From Phocaeicola coprocola DSM 17136 (lineage in GTDB: Bacteria > Bacteroidota > Bacteroidia > Bacteroidales > Bacteroidaceae): DNA of 64,000 nucleotides. The stretch lies in assembly GCF_000154845.1 (NCBI RefSeq), contig NZ_DS981505.1, positions 123,034 to 187,033 of the forward strand. Reading direction: 5' to 3'. The first letter of the stretch is position 1, and every line of letters begins with the position of its first letter. The position numbers were made by a program, and so were the translations under genes. Below, piece after piece: positions 37,521 to 46,609 of this stretch. A model generated the notes under the pieces. That model saw only the letters and a list, made by a program, of their open reading frames with translations, was not told the DNA's origin and searched no databases.

Positions 37521-37555
37521 ATGATCCCTCATAAATTACCGGTAAGAGGAATCAT
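37521..37555 (-). terminator. Hairpin after the AraJ-like gene
   Basis: ATGATCCCTC pairs with GAGGAATCAT with one mismatch, and the loop holds the palindrome TTACCGGTAA. It lies 29 bp past the MFS gene stop. Confidence 0.5.
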
Positions 37556-37583
37556 TCATATACCAATTGCCACACATAGTTCC

Positions 37584-38726
37584 TTAAAACTTATGCTGAT
37601 ATTTTTTATAAAAAATCAGGAAAAGTAGTAATCCTATAAACGCAAATGGAACTCCACATAATGCAGGGTAGCGATATCCTTCGCTGACAGCCAGTCCACC
37701 AGCATAAGCACCAACCGCATTACCTAAATTGAAGGCAATCTGTACGCATGCACCTCCTAACATCTCTCCTCCAGGAGCTACACGAATAATCAGTACTTGT
37801 TCCGGACTGGAAACGGCAAACAAGCCGGCAGTACACAACGTCATGAGTATAGCTGCACACCATGGATTAGGCGAAAAGAAAAACAGCAGTAACAAAACCA
37901 CACCAATCATACCCTGAACTACTGTTCCAACCTTTCCGGGCGTATAACGATCTGACATACGCCCACCGACCAGATTACCTACTACCATACCAAAGCCCGC
38001 CAGTACCATAAGAGCCGTCATACTACTGGTCTGGAAACCGGATATCTCAGTAAGCATCGGATTGACATAACTGTACCAGCAGAACACGCCTCCGTTACCC
38101 AATGCGGTTGCTCCGAGAATCAGCCAGGGCGCAGGCGACTTGAGGAAACGGAACTGCCCCTTAAACCCGTTATCCTTCAAATTTTCTACCTGTGGAACCC
38201 AACGATATATATAATATAAGGTAATCAGTCCCCAGAATACCACAAGCAAGAAAGCAACACGCCACGAAATCGTATGACTCAAGGAAGTACCCAAAGGAAC
38301 ACCAAACAAATTGGCAACTGTCATGCCTGCTATCATGATAGACACAGCCTCCGACCCTTTTCCTTCATCTGCCAGCTTACCAGCTACAATGGATGCCACA
38401 CCGAAATAAGCGCCGTGCGGAAGACCGGATATAAAACGACCAGCCATTAACACCCAATAATTGGGAGCAGCAGAAGCACAGAGATTTCCGATAATCATAA
38501 GCAGCACCAAGGCCAGCAATGTTTGCTTCAACGGTCGTTTGCGTGCCAGAATCAGCATCGGAGCACCACAGCAGACACCCAATGCATACGCAGAAATAAG
38601 ATGACCAGCCACTGGAATACTAATACCCAAATCTTGGGCTACATAAGGTAAAATACCCATCATGGTAAACTCGGCAATACCCAGCCCTAGTGTACCAAAA
38701 GCCAAAGCTATCAGACTCTTTTTCAT
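37584..38726 (-). CDS. AraJ-like MFS transporter
   Basis: 380 residues with twelve predicted membrane helices. The opening FGTLGLGIAEFTMMGILPYV and the GRFISGLPHGAYFGVASIVAG helix (about 93-113) match the AraJ/YdhP-type DHA1 exporters, which expel sugars or drugs. The usual MFS loop 2-3 motif is weak. No cytosolic domains are visible. The gene stands alone. Actual substrate is not predictable, and the family's link to arabinose is by name only. Confidence 0.85.
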   Translation of the reverse strand: MKKSLIALAFGTLGLGIAEFTMMGILPYVAQDLGISIPVAGHLISAYALGVCCGAPMLILARKRPLKQTLLALVLLMIIGNLCASAAPNYWVLMAGRFISGLPHGAYFGVASIVAGKLADEGKGSEAVSIMIAGMTVANLFGVPLGTSLSHTISWRVAFLLVVFWGLITLYYIYRWVPQVENLKDNGFKGQFRFLKSPAPWLILGATALGNGGVFCWYSYVNPMLTEISGFQTSSMTALMVLAGFGMVVGNLVGGRMSDRYTPGKVGTVVQGMIGVVLLLLFFFSPNPWCAAILMTLCTAGLFAVSSPEQVLIIRVAPGGEMLGGACVQIAFNLGNAVGAYAGGLAVSEGYRYPALCGVPFAFIGLLLFLIFYKKYQHKF

Positions 38727-38778
38727 TTTTCTGTCACTATAAAATCATTATTTCAAACCTATATTTTTTTAAGGAGTG

Positions 38779-38786
38779 CAAAATTA
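38779..38786 (-). promoter_or_regulatory. -7 element of the AraJ-like gene
   Basis: TAATTTTG on the minus strand, 52 bp upstream of the start. Confidence 0.45.
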
Positions 38787-38926
38787 CAGTTTTATTTATT
38801 CTTCGTAAACGACCTGAATAAAAAATAGAAACAGCCAATATAATTCATAAATTATTCTCTGTATTTCCTTTCAAATGATTCTGCAACAAACACCATAAAT
38901 AATTTCTTTGAAAGAACATTTTTCGC

Positions 38927-38934
38927 TAACTTTG
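38927..38934 (+). promoter_or_regulatory. -7 element of the lipoprotein pair at 39083
   Basis: TAACTTTG preceded by TTTG at 38907-38910, only 16 bp away. The 5' leader would be about 140 nt. The rest of 38727-39082 is AT-rich and shows nothing else. Confidence 0.5.
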
Positions 38935-39082
38935 TTATTGAAGCAATTTAATCACGAAATATTCTTTACTAATTCAAGAACGAAGTAGTACCGAAAAGAA
39001 TATTCACGTAAAACCCATAAAAATCAAAAGAAACATCACACAACTAGCTTTAACCTATTTCTAAATTTAATAAGCACACAGT

Positions 39083-40051
39083 ATGAACATGAAATATGCA
39101 TTAAGCAGTATTCTACTATGTTTCAGTCTATTTTGTCTGCCAAGCTGCAACGACAATGAAACTCCCGCCAACACTCCTGACGGAGAGGAAGTAGAAGAAG
39201 TGATCAAAAGTTACGATTGGCAACTGGAAGGTAAGTGGGAATATGCATCGAATAATGGCAATGATTTCTCCCGAACACTTGTTTTCGAGAAAGACGGTAA
39301 AGGCTCTTATGACGACGGTACGCTGGAATGGTACTGTTCCAACAATCATTTGTACATTGATTTCGACAACGGCAAATCCATCAAAGATTGTGACTATCTG
39401 TTTTATGGGGCAACTCTTCAGTTGAAGAGTCCTCAACTGTCATATATCCTCGATTGTCCTTTTATCGGTTCCTGGCTTGCAACCAACGCACACAACCATT
39501 TTACCGGCTCCACCTTCTATTATACTTTTGCCGCTGATGGCAATGCCGAGTGTTTCACCTTCAATACTTCCGGCATTTGGGAAAGTCAAAAATACTCCTG
39601 GCTCAGGACTCAAGACGGTATCCAACTGCTATCTAATATGGCTACCAAAAACCTCATCTGTGAGGCGGATGCAGAAAAATTGACGATACAAGGCGACGGA
39701 GAATTCAGTCATACCAGTCCGTTCTATGGCAAATGGAAGTCTGTCTATTCACAGGACGGCATCATCGACGAAAAAGATGAGAATTTTTCCACCATCGAAC
39801 TTTACCAAAGAACCGATGATGATTACTTTGTCTACTATGAGAAAGATAACAAATACGCCAGCTTCCAAGGTCCGATGTCTATCTTGCTTCCCAACAGAGC
39901 TTTATTAATAAATCCAGCCGATGGCAGTGATCCTCTGTTCCTCTATTTTCGTTTTTATTATTCAAAAGATTCTGAAAAGGTTTATCTGGAACTAAGCAAA
40001 GACAACTCATTTACAGAATATACAAGATATGAATTTGTAACAACATTATGA
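39083..40051 (+). CDS. Lipoprotein with three lipocalin-like repeats
   Basis: 322 residues with a signal peptide and lipobox LPSC (Cys near 22). Three segments begin alike and show the same strand pattern: LEGKWEYASNNGNDFSRTLV (about 49), FIGSWLATNAHNHFTGSTFY (about 130) and FYGKWKSVYSQDGIIDEKDE (about 213). Each looks like a small lipocalin-like barrel of some 80 residues. Such proteins may bind small hydrophobic ligands, but nothing identifies one. The stop overlaps the start of the next lipoprotein gene (ATGA), so the two are translationally coupled. Confidence 0.65.
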   Translation: MNMKYALSSILLCFSLFCLPSCNDNETPANTPDGEEVEEVIKSYDWQLEGKWEYASNNGNDFSRTLVFEKDGKGSYDDGTLEWYCSNNHLYIDFDNGKSIKDCDYLFYGATLQLKSPQLSYILDCPFIGSWLATNAHNHFTGSTFYYTFAADGNAECFTFNTSGIWESQKYSWLRTQDGIQLLSNMATKNLICEADAEKLTIQGDGEFSHTSPFYGKWKSVYSQDGIIDEKDENFSTIELYQRTDDDYFVYYEKDNKYASFQGPMSILLPNRALLINPADGSDPLFLYFRFYYSKDSEKVYLELSKDNSFTEYTRYEFVTTL

Positions 40052-40896
40052 GTATGAAGAAAGCAATATTACTACCTATGCTGTGCCTCATCGCCTTATG
40101 TGGATGTGAAAAGAGCACTGAATTATCCGAAATTACCGGAAATCCTGAAACAGAAACGCCGGAAAACGGAAGCCTGACCTTTCAGTTGAATGCAGATAAG
40201 ACAACCTGCAACTTACTGGATTTGACTACTTTCTCTATTTCGTTCAATCGTACCGTTTCCATGTGGGACATCTCCAATCAGTTTGATTCAATAGTATGGA
40301 TAGTAGAAGACAAGGATAAAAATCTTCACTCATTCCGTATCATGGAACAGCAGGAAAAAACCTTTTTATGGAGTCACTGCTTTTATTATCCCGGCGAGTA
40401 TAAGACATACCTGTCAGGATATAAAGACAAAGAAGAAACTTTCAGAAGTGAAACTATCAATCTGCAAGTTGTTACAAAAGACTTTTTAGGCTGGAAATGG
40501 AACGAATTTCCTGATGAGCCAGACCAGAAGAGAACGGGTACCGTAAACCTGTTCAACAGCGACTTTGAATTGACATATTATAACCATCTGTCCGACAATG
40601 GTGTCCCTGGGTGGAACCTCTATATATTTAATTCTGCCGGAGAAGACGAGCAGGTATTCTACGAAAAATCATCCGATGTACTTTACCGCTACATAACAGG
40701 AATATACGGTGCTCCGTCCATCGACAAAAACTCTCCTGATCTGGCAGAAGCATATACTGCCGATTTTGATTATCATCATGACCATGCGACTCCTCTGGCT
40801 ATTTGGGAAACCGACCAGACACGCATCGTACAGCTTCGGATTGATGACAGTTGGCCTATAGCTTATATTTATGCAGAACCGCTTTCCAGAAGATGA
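40048..40896 (+). CDS. Lipoprotein coupled to the lipocalin-like gene
   Basis: 282 residues; signal peptide and lipobox LCGC (Cys near 20). An N-terminal section (about 40-140) resembles an Ig- or PKD-like sandwich (NADKTTCNLLDLTTFSISFN, then YYPGEYKTYLSGYKDK). The remainder has aromatic strands such as ELTYYNHLSDNGVPGWNLYI. No family is recognised. It starts within the stop of the preceding lipoprotein gene and shares its terminator at 41123. The two are probably partners on the cell surface. Confidence 0.6.
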   Translation: MSMKKAILLPMLCLIALCGCEKSTELSEITGNPETETPENGSLTFQLNADKTTCNLLDLTTFSISFNRTVSMWDISNQFDSIVWIVEDKDKNLHSFRIMEQQEKTFLWSHCFYYPGEYKTYLSGYKDKEETFRSETINLQVVTKDFLGWKWNEFPDEPDQKRTGTVNLFNSDFELTYYNHLSDNGVPGWNLYIFNSAGEDEQVFYEKSSDVLYRYITGIYGAPSIDKNSPDLAEAYTADFDYHHDHATPLAIWETDQTRIVQLRIDDSWPIAYIYAEPLSRR

Positions 40897-41396
40897 TTTG
40901 CCTGAAAACAACAAATGACAATAATCAAACGGAAAAGAAACGATGTCAAGACTTCATTCTAGCATGAATAAACTTGACCTGAAGCTTAAAAGCCAAAGAA
41001 AATCTGATTAAAAGTCAGTTGTTCTACCAACCGAACAAAGAATGGTACACCCTTAAAGGCAAAAAAGATTCAAAATAGAGAAATTAGATAAACGTACTTA
41101 TAACCTATAAGTTACAACAGACAAATCTCCTGCTTTAGTCTTCATTTATTTATATGACTAAAAGCAGGAGATTTTTTACTTTTAAGTTTCAATCTATACG
41201 ATTGTTACTTAACCGTCCCTTTCAGGCCCTGTAGTTATAAACCATAATTTCCCGGAGGATTATTTTATTCTGACTTATCCTTTCTTTGGGTGTTATAAGT
41301 CGCCTGCGTATTAAACACAAAAACATCTTTTCTCAAAATGAGTCTTAATACACTTATAATATTACCCTCCTCATTATGATTAAGAAAAATAAAACC
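40897..41396. other. 500-bp gap with a terminator
   Basis: Holds the terminator at 41123-41174. The first 200 bp could be decayed coding sequence but no frame is convincing. Nothing recognised in 41175-41396. Confidence 0.45.
41123..41174 (+). terminator. Terminator of the lipoprotein pair
   Basis: AAATCTCCTGCTTTAGTC (41123-41140) pairs with GACTAAAAGCAGGAGATTT (41156-41174) with one bulge, followed by TTTAC. Confidence 0.7.
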
Positions 41397-42155
41397 TTAT
41401 TTTTCAACTAATGTAATGCCATCCAGACAGAAATAGTTCGGAGTATTCATACCATAATCACCTGTATCGGTAGATTCCATTTCGAAAGTCACATATGCAG
41501 CATTAGCCAGCGGAGTCCAGTCGAACCATTCCCAAGTATTCACAACAGAACTCTTTCCATCACGATAGTCGGCCAGATAGAAAGTGCTTCTTCCAACTTC
41601 TTCGCCAGAAGCTGCATGACCGATTGCAGTTACAGTAAAATAATCACCATCTTCGAAAGGACCTTTTACATATCCGCCTCCATCATTACCATCCTTCACA
41701 GCTAAATAAGCATAAGTAGTATTAGTTATATAAGCTCCCTTGAACTGATATGTACCAGCCTGCAAGTTAGTCAATTTAGTAGGATTCGACAAAGCTACAG
41801 TAAGATATACACTGCCATCCTTACCCTTTCCGGTTATCGCGCTGAGATTAGAATATCCCGGAGTAGTTACATCGGTAGTATTGGTATAGGTAAATCCGCC
41901 ACCAAAGCCCCAATCACTAAAGTAGCTGTTACATTCTATCAGCGATTTGCTATCAGTAAATGATGTAAGCTTATATCCCCAGTCCCCGTAATCTTCACCT
42001 TCAGTAGGGGCAAATGATGTATTAGGTTCCGTTAATTTGTCTTCGAAGCTAACTGCCACTTCCTGCTTTGCAGGTACTGTCGGTTCATCATCGTTACTAC
42101 AACTCCACAATCCCACGCATAAACATGCGTACAAAACAAAAAATAACTTTTTCAT
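41397..42155 (-). CDS. DUF4465 lipoprotein of the cobalamin operon
   Basis: 252 residues with signal peptide and lipobox LWSC (Cys19). The DUF4465 domain fills the mature part: an opening VSFEDKLTEPNTSFAPTEGE, the YFSDWGFGGGFTYTNTTD block, then TYQFKGAYITNTTYAYLAVK and a final FEMESTDTGDYGMNTPNYFC. DUF4465 proteins recur in riboswitch-controlled cobalamin loci of Bacteroides and some accessory surface proteins of those loci bind B12 directly. Whether this one does is inference. It lies 41 bp after the propeller gene, last in the operon. Confidence 0.8.
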   Translation of the reverse strand: MKKLFFVLYACLCVGLWSCSNDDEPTVPAKQEVAVSFEDKLTEPNTSFAPTEGEDYGDWGYKLTSFTDSKSLIECNSYFSDWGFGGGFTYTNTTDVTTPGYSNLSAITGKGKDGSVYLTVALSNPTKLTNLQAGTYQFKGAYITNTTYAYLAVKDGNDGGGYVKGPFEDGDYFTVTAIGHAASGEEVGRSTFYLADYRDGKSSVVNTWEWFDWTPLANAAYVTFEMESTDTGDYGMNTPNYFCLDGITLVEK

Positions 42156-42196
42156 CTGTCGTTAATTAATTAAATGATTAAAATATAGTTTACTGA

Positions 42197-44170
42197 TTAT
42201 TTCTCATAATGTAAATTCTCCACTCCGGTAATCTCTGTCGAAAGTTCTCCTATCTGAGTACAATACTGATTGACAGCCGTATATATCTTCACAAAATCAA
42301 TCTGATCGAGAGCGACTTTATTACCTTGAGCATCTACAGCCCAATCTATCTTAAACTTCGACATCTCCGTACTGTTGGGATGATTATCGGCATATCCCCA
42401 GTCGTAAGCATAACCTACCCACACTCCGTTTTCTTGAACCGCATTATCTTTCAGGCGTGTTCCACGGAAAATCAGGCAATCACTCTCTTCCCAAAGCGGA
42501 TAATACGATGACTGCTGATGAAAAGTATTCCGATACACATACCCTTCATTTCCCTGATTATCTGTCCAACGCACATCAGCATTTTCAGGTACAGGGCGAT
42601 AATAAGTAATCTCATAATCACGTATTTCGGTATCTGTTTCATACTCACTGCCGGCCAGTTCGTACCATTCATCATCGGGCAGCCCATTACTGTTTTCATC
42701 TTTCGAAACTAGTACAATACCCGGTTCTGCACTACCACCAGGACGGTCCTGCCAAGCGTTCGGATTATAGTTGGCATTACCGTAAATTTTAAAATCGTAT
42801 TCTCCCGGAACATTTGGCACGGGTTGAGAAAAGCCTAACACAATATAGCCCCCGTATGCCCCTAACGACAACAATGATTTTTTCCGAAGTCGTTCGGCAG
42901 CATAGTCCAGTACCTGTTGCTTGGTTGTAAAGCCCTCAGCATAAGCAGTCGTAACCGTATTCATATATTGTGTAGGAGCCGGAACATAATCGAACACTTT
43001 ATCGGCATAAGCAGCCATTTCATCCGATTCATCGGGATTATCCGGAGTATCTACACCGGCAGCCTCATCACGGAACAGCACGGTATTCGGATTTAACCCG
43101 ATTCCACTCAGGCGAAACATAAGTGTACCTTCAGGAGTAAAGCATAACAAATCACCATCTACCTGATAATTGTACGCTTCGGTTATATACACATTGCTGC
43201 TATAAGGATTTACCTGAATGGAGAACGGGCGTTCTATATTTGTTCCATCGGTAATAAACTGACTCCGTAACACCGTACCTGAAGTAAGATCGAACACCTT
43301 GAATGCAGCCTGTCCGGTCGAATAATCGTAATTATAAAGGTAGGCGATATTATAATCGAAAGCAAAATCCATTACCGGTTCGTCATAAACTTTTTCTACA
43401 ACATCCGACTGTGAGTTTATTTTTACCAGTTTATAGTCACCCTGCTCTATCTGTTCTCCTTGTGTAGCTACCCATACACTATGATCGGGACCGGCAAGTA
43501 TCTTTCCCGGATTAGGACCGACTTCAATTTTTTTCGTTTCTGCAAAAGTTGACAGGTCGACAACAGATACCGTACGGTCAACTCCCACTCCAGCCCAGTC
43601 TAATCCACCTGAATTGGACACATAAAGTTTTCCATCCTGCGCACAAAGATCTTCCGGATTACGTCCGACTTCCGCAACTCCGTCTATCTCCAGAGAAGCA
43701 GTATCGATACGAGCTACGGTTCCATCATACGAACAGACATAAGCTTTTCCCGAATCAAAAGTAATGGCACGAGGCTGACGGGAACTGCCATTATCGGTCA
43801 GCATCGGAATCTGCTTTACGGAAAGCCCAGACTGAAGGTCTATTACCTCTACTGTACTGGAAACATTTACCACAACATATAATTTACTACCGTAAATATC
43901 CATGTCGTTAGCGGTATCTCCCAATCCGCGATGATTCAGCGCACGGAAATAATCATACGAACAGCTATTCGTCAGGAAGGAATATCTTGCCAGTGTACTG
44001 TTGTTCAAATTAAACAACCCTTCATTCAAGATATACATTTCTGCCGTTCCATAGTCTTCGACTACCCCATTTGCTTCACCGGGTGTATAAGGCTTGTCTT
44101 CCAAATCATCGCAACCGGCAAACAGCAAAACCAACGAATATATAATAACTACCAGTTTCCTCATATTCAT
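42197..44170 (-). CDS. BtuG-like beta-propeller lipoprotein with extra C-terminal region
   Basis: 657 residues from ATG 44170, which overlaps the btuB stop (TGATG). Lipobox FAGC (Cys near 20). Residues about 40-370 form a YncE/DUF5074-type propeller with repeats such as MDIYGSKLYVVVNVSSTVEV, FDSGKAYVCSYDGTVARID and LCAQDGKLYVSNSGG. BtuG proteins of Bacteroides are surface propellers that bind cobalamin with high affinity and hand it to BtuB. Residues about 390-657 are a second region (YGGYIVLGFSQPVPNVPGEY, WYELAGSEYETDTEI) that in some loci appears to be a separate cell-surface protein. The locus supports a BtuG role. Confidence 0.82.
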   Translation of the reverse strand: MNMRKLVVIIYSLVLLFAGCDDLEDKPYTPGEANGVVEDYGTAEMYILNEGLFNLNNSTLARYSFLTNSCSYDYFRALNHRGLGDTANDMDIYGSKLYVVVNVSSTVEVIDLQSGLSVKQIPMLTDNGSSRQPRAITFDSGKAYVCSYDGTVARIDTASLEIDGVAEVGRNPEDLCAQDGKLYVSNSGGLDWAGVGVDRTVSVVDLSTFAETKKIEVGPNPGKILAGPDHSVWVATQGEQIEQGDYKLVKINSQSDVVEKVYDEPVMDFAFDYNIAYLYNYDYSTGQAAFKVFDLTSGTVLRSQFITDGTNIERPFSIQVNPYSSNVYITEAYNYQVDGDLLCFTPEGTLMFRLSGIGLNPNTVLFRDEAAGVDTPDNPDESDEMAAYADKVFDYVPAPTQYMNTVTTAYAEGFTTKQQVLDYAAERLRKKSLLSLGAYGGYIVLGFSQPVPNVPGEYDFKIYGNANYNPNAWQDRPGGSAEPGIVLVSKDENSNGLPDDEWYELAGSEYETDTEIRDYEITYYRPVPENADVRWTDNQGNEGYVYRNTFHQQSSYYPLWEESDCLIFRGTRLKDNAVQENGVWVGYAYDWGYADNHPNSTEMSKFKIDWAVDAQGNKVALDQIDFVKIYTAVNQYCTQIGELSTEITGVENLHYEK

Positions 44171-46194
44171 CAATATTTCACTCCGACTGTTATCCGGAAA
44201 GACCGTCCGGGCATCGGAAAGTTTTTCACTATTTCATAATTTTTATCTGCCAGATTCAGCATCTCAAGTGCCAGCGAGAGGTTTGTCTTTTTCCAACGGA
44301 ACCCCCGACGTACAGAAACGCTATGATCAGTATATCCGTCCAGCCTGTTCTTGGCTATATTCTGTCCCAACGCATAGCGTTTGCCGGAAAACAGCATGGA
44401 ATACGACAAGTCTACCCACGGTGTTTCGAGTACTGCCTGTCCGGAACCTGACACACGCGGTGTATAGGCTATCTGATGCTTATACGTTTTTCCTTCAAGA
44501 GTAGAAGGATCTGAGTTCGTAACATCCAGCGCACGCTGATAAGTGTAATTACCCGATAGGCTCAACACATATTTTTCTGCCGGCTGTACACTAACACTTG
44601 CTGTAAAGTCTATTCCTTTTATATCGACTTTGCCCAGATTTACCATACTCCAGATAAACAGGTTCTTGGTCGGTATCGCTACTATCTTGTCGGTTATCCG
44701 GTTGGAATAAGCATCCACTGTTGCCGATACATAAGGAAGCCAGTCAGAAATGCGTTTACTATATGTCAGTCCGACATTCAGCTGGCTGGCATTTTCCGGC
44801 TTCAGACGAATATTACCGGTCTGTCCGTAATACAAATCATTAAAACTCGGCAAGCGGAAAATATCTTTATAAAAGAAACGGATACGAAACTCCTCTGAAG
44901 CAAATGGCTTAAATGATACACTGGCATACGGAGAAAGTTTCCGGTGTCCCCCGGCACTGTTGCCTTTTGCTACATCTTCATAAATAACTGTAGACAAAAC
45001 AGAAGCTGAAAGCGTCATCCAGTCGTTGACATATTTCCCAGCCAGCGCAGTAAGCCATGAGTAACGCACTGGCTTGGCAAAATCTTTCAAGTCGCAGTTC
45101 ATACGGTTAACGATTCCGTCGGTTGAAAGAGAAAAAGAAAGACAGTCCAGCGCCCGGAACAACACTGCCGTAGAAAGATAATATTCCTGCTGAAAATAAC
45201 TGTTCTCACTTTGTCCGGTAGTTCCTTTATAATCTGGGTCCAGATAATGCTGGTAGGTCCAGTTCCATTTGCCCGAAGCCTGAAACACCCATTTACGGCT
45301 GAACTCTTTTTTATACTGGCTCTGGATGAAAATATTTTTATCCCACAAATGTTGTGAGGAATAATCGTAGTACAAAGTTGTTGCATTGGGAAGCCCGCGT
45401 AACGACTGACAATAATAAGCTTTCAGCTTCCATTGTTCCGTATCAGAAAAATTACCGAACAGACCTGCCTCGGCACGGAATGTCTGCACTTCCGTATTCT
45501 TGCGTTTTTCACGACTCGACTGATCACCTTCCTCGCCGTAATATAATGTATAAGGATAATGCCCATCGGATGACATCCATTCCGCATCTGCTGTCAATGC
45601 CCATTTTTCACCCAGTTTCTGTTCATACAAAACTGAAGGATTCACCAGTCCCCATGAACCCGATTTCACAGATGCGTTCAGATTAACAGACTTGTTATTC
45701 TGAAAAACAGGAGTAAGTGTCTGGATATTCAAAATTCCAGCTGAAGCGAAAAAACGTGCAGGCTGAAAAATCTGGTCACTTTGCCCGTTGCTTAACATCA
45801 GACGGTCTACATTTTCCAATGAAAAGCGACCGATATCCACCTGTCCGGTCTGACAGTCGGTAACAGCTATTCCATCGTATCCCACTACTGTATGCTGTGC
45901 TCCCAGACTGCGTATAGAAACTGTTTTCAGTCCTCCTATTCCTCCATAATCTTTCACTGTCACACCAGAGAAGTGTTTGACAGCATCGGATACCTGCATC
46001 ACATTCAGGTTTTTCAGCTCTTCGTGAGAAAAGATCTGAAGAGGAACAGCCGAACGAACTTCACGCGTCTGGTAGCGGTCGGAAACCACAACCTCCGGTA
46101 TGGAATAGACTTTCGTTGTATCTATTTCCTGACTGCCATAACATTGAACGGCACATCCAATCAGCATCATCCAACTACATACAATATACTTCAT
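44170..46194 (-). CDS. btuB: Cobalamin TonB-dependent receptor BtuB
   Basis: 674 residues. Signal peptide (cut near CYG-SQE), a TonB-box-like IPEVVVSD, plug domain (about 45-165: VMQVSDAVKHFSGVTVKDYG, GLKTVSIRSLGAQHTVVGYD) and a 22-strand barrel with the C-terminal RSFRITVGVKY signature. It has no carboxypeptidase-like N-domain, as is usual for BtuB. Identity follows from the cobalamin riboswitch upstream and the BtuG-like and DUF4465 partners downstream. It imports cobamides across the outer membrane with TonB energy. Confidence 0.9.
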   Translation of the reverse strand: MKYIVCSWMMLIGCAVQCYGSQEIDTTKVYSIPEVVVSDRYQTREVRSAVPLQIFSHEELKNLNVMQVSDAVKHFSGVTVKDYGGIGGLKTVSIRSLGAQHTVVGYDGIAVTDCQTGQVDIGRFSLENVDRLMLSNGQSDQIFQPARFFASAGILNIQTLTPVFQNNKSVNLNASVKSGSWGLVNPSVLYEQKLGEKWALTADAEWMSSDGHYPYTLYYGEEGDQSSREKRKNTEVQTFRAEAGLFGNFSDTEQWKLKAYYCQSLRGLPNATTLYYDYSSQHLWDKNIFIQSQYKKEFSRKWVFQASGKWNWTYQHYLDPDYKGTTGQSENSYFQQEYYLSTAVLFRALDCLSFSLSTDGIVNRMNCDLKDFAKPVRYSWLTALAGKYVNDWMTLSASVLSTVIYEDVAKGNSAGGHRKLSPYASVSFKPFASEEFRIRFFYKDIFRLPSFNDLYYGQTGNIRLKPENASQLNVGLTYSKRISDWLPYVSATVDAYSNRITDKIVAIPTKNLFIWSMVNLGKVDIKGIDFTASVSVQPAEKYVLSLSGNYTYQRALDVTNSDPSTLEGKTYKHQIAYTPRVSGSGQAVLETPWVDLSYSMLFSGKRYALGQNIAKNRLDGYTDHSVSVRRGFRWKKTNLSLALEMLNLADKNYEIVKNFPMPGRSFRITVGVKY

Positions 46195-46324
46195 ATTTTC
46201 TCAATACTTAATGTAACAGCAAAGGAACAGCCTTTGCATTGCCTGCGAAAAATAAAGCAATGGGGTGAACAGATAGAATATGCACCGAAAAGTCATCCCA
46301 CGCTTTTTCCTCGAAAGCTGTGAA

Positions 46325-46505
46325 GAAATATGCATGGCAGGTCTTCTGACTTATTCCTAGTCGCAAACTACCTTCCCGGAAACAAACATTTCTCCAGTGG
46401 TCTGAACGACTGTTTGCGACATTTATATAATATGGAATTTACAGCAGCGGGACTGTTCAGGACTCTCACCTGATTCCCTTTTAATCACCAGATTATCTTC
46501 TAAAA
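46325..46505 (-). promoter_or_regulatory. Cobalamin riboswitch
   Basis: On the minus strand the conserved core reads AAAAGGGAATCAGGTGAGAG, then CAGTCCCGCTGCTGTAA, then CACTGG, GGGAAGG and AGTCAGAAGACCTGCC, the order and wording of the cobalamin (adenosylcobalamin) riboswitch. It precedes btuB by about 130 nt and should shut the operon off when B12 is plentiful. Confidence 0.95.
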
Positions 46506-46533
46506 ACAGATAATCTCTTGAACCAATGCGCCA

Positions 46534-46541
46534 CAAAGGTA
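46534..46541 (-). promoter_or_regulatory. -7 element of the btuB operon
   Basis: TACCTTTG on the minus strand, 29 bp ahead of the riboswitch 5' end. Confidence 0.55.
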
Positions 46542-46573
46542 AAAAGTTTTTTCAATAAGCCGAAAATATTCTG

Positions 46574-46581
46574 TATTTTTG
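46574..46581 (+). promoter_or_regulatory. -7 element of the AICAR transformylase gene
   Basis: TATTTTTG, 28 bp upstream of the start; divergent from the btuB promoter. Confidence 0.5.
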
Positions 46582-46609
46582 TAGACAAGCAACTATAAAC
46601 ATATAAATT

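Larger units (their letters stand above)
37300..37583. other. Gap with a short direct repeat
   Basis: Carries two copies of a 24-bp sequence, a TATCTTTG element between them (37382-37389) and a hairpin near the MFS gene end. No protein gene seen. Confidence 0.5.
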
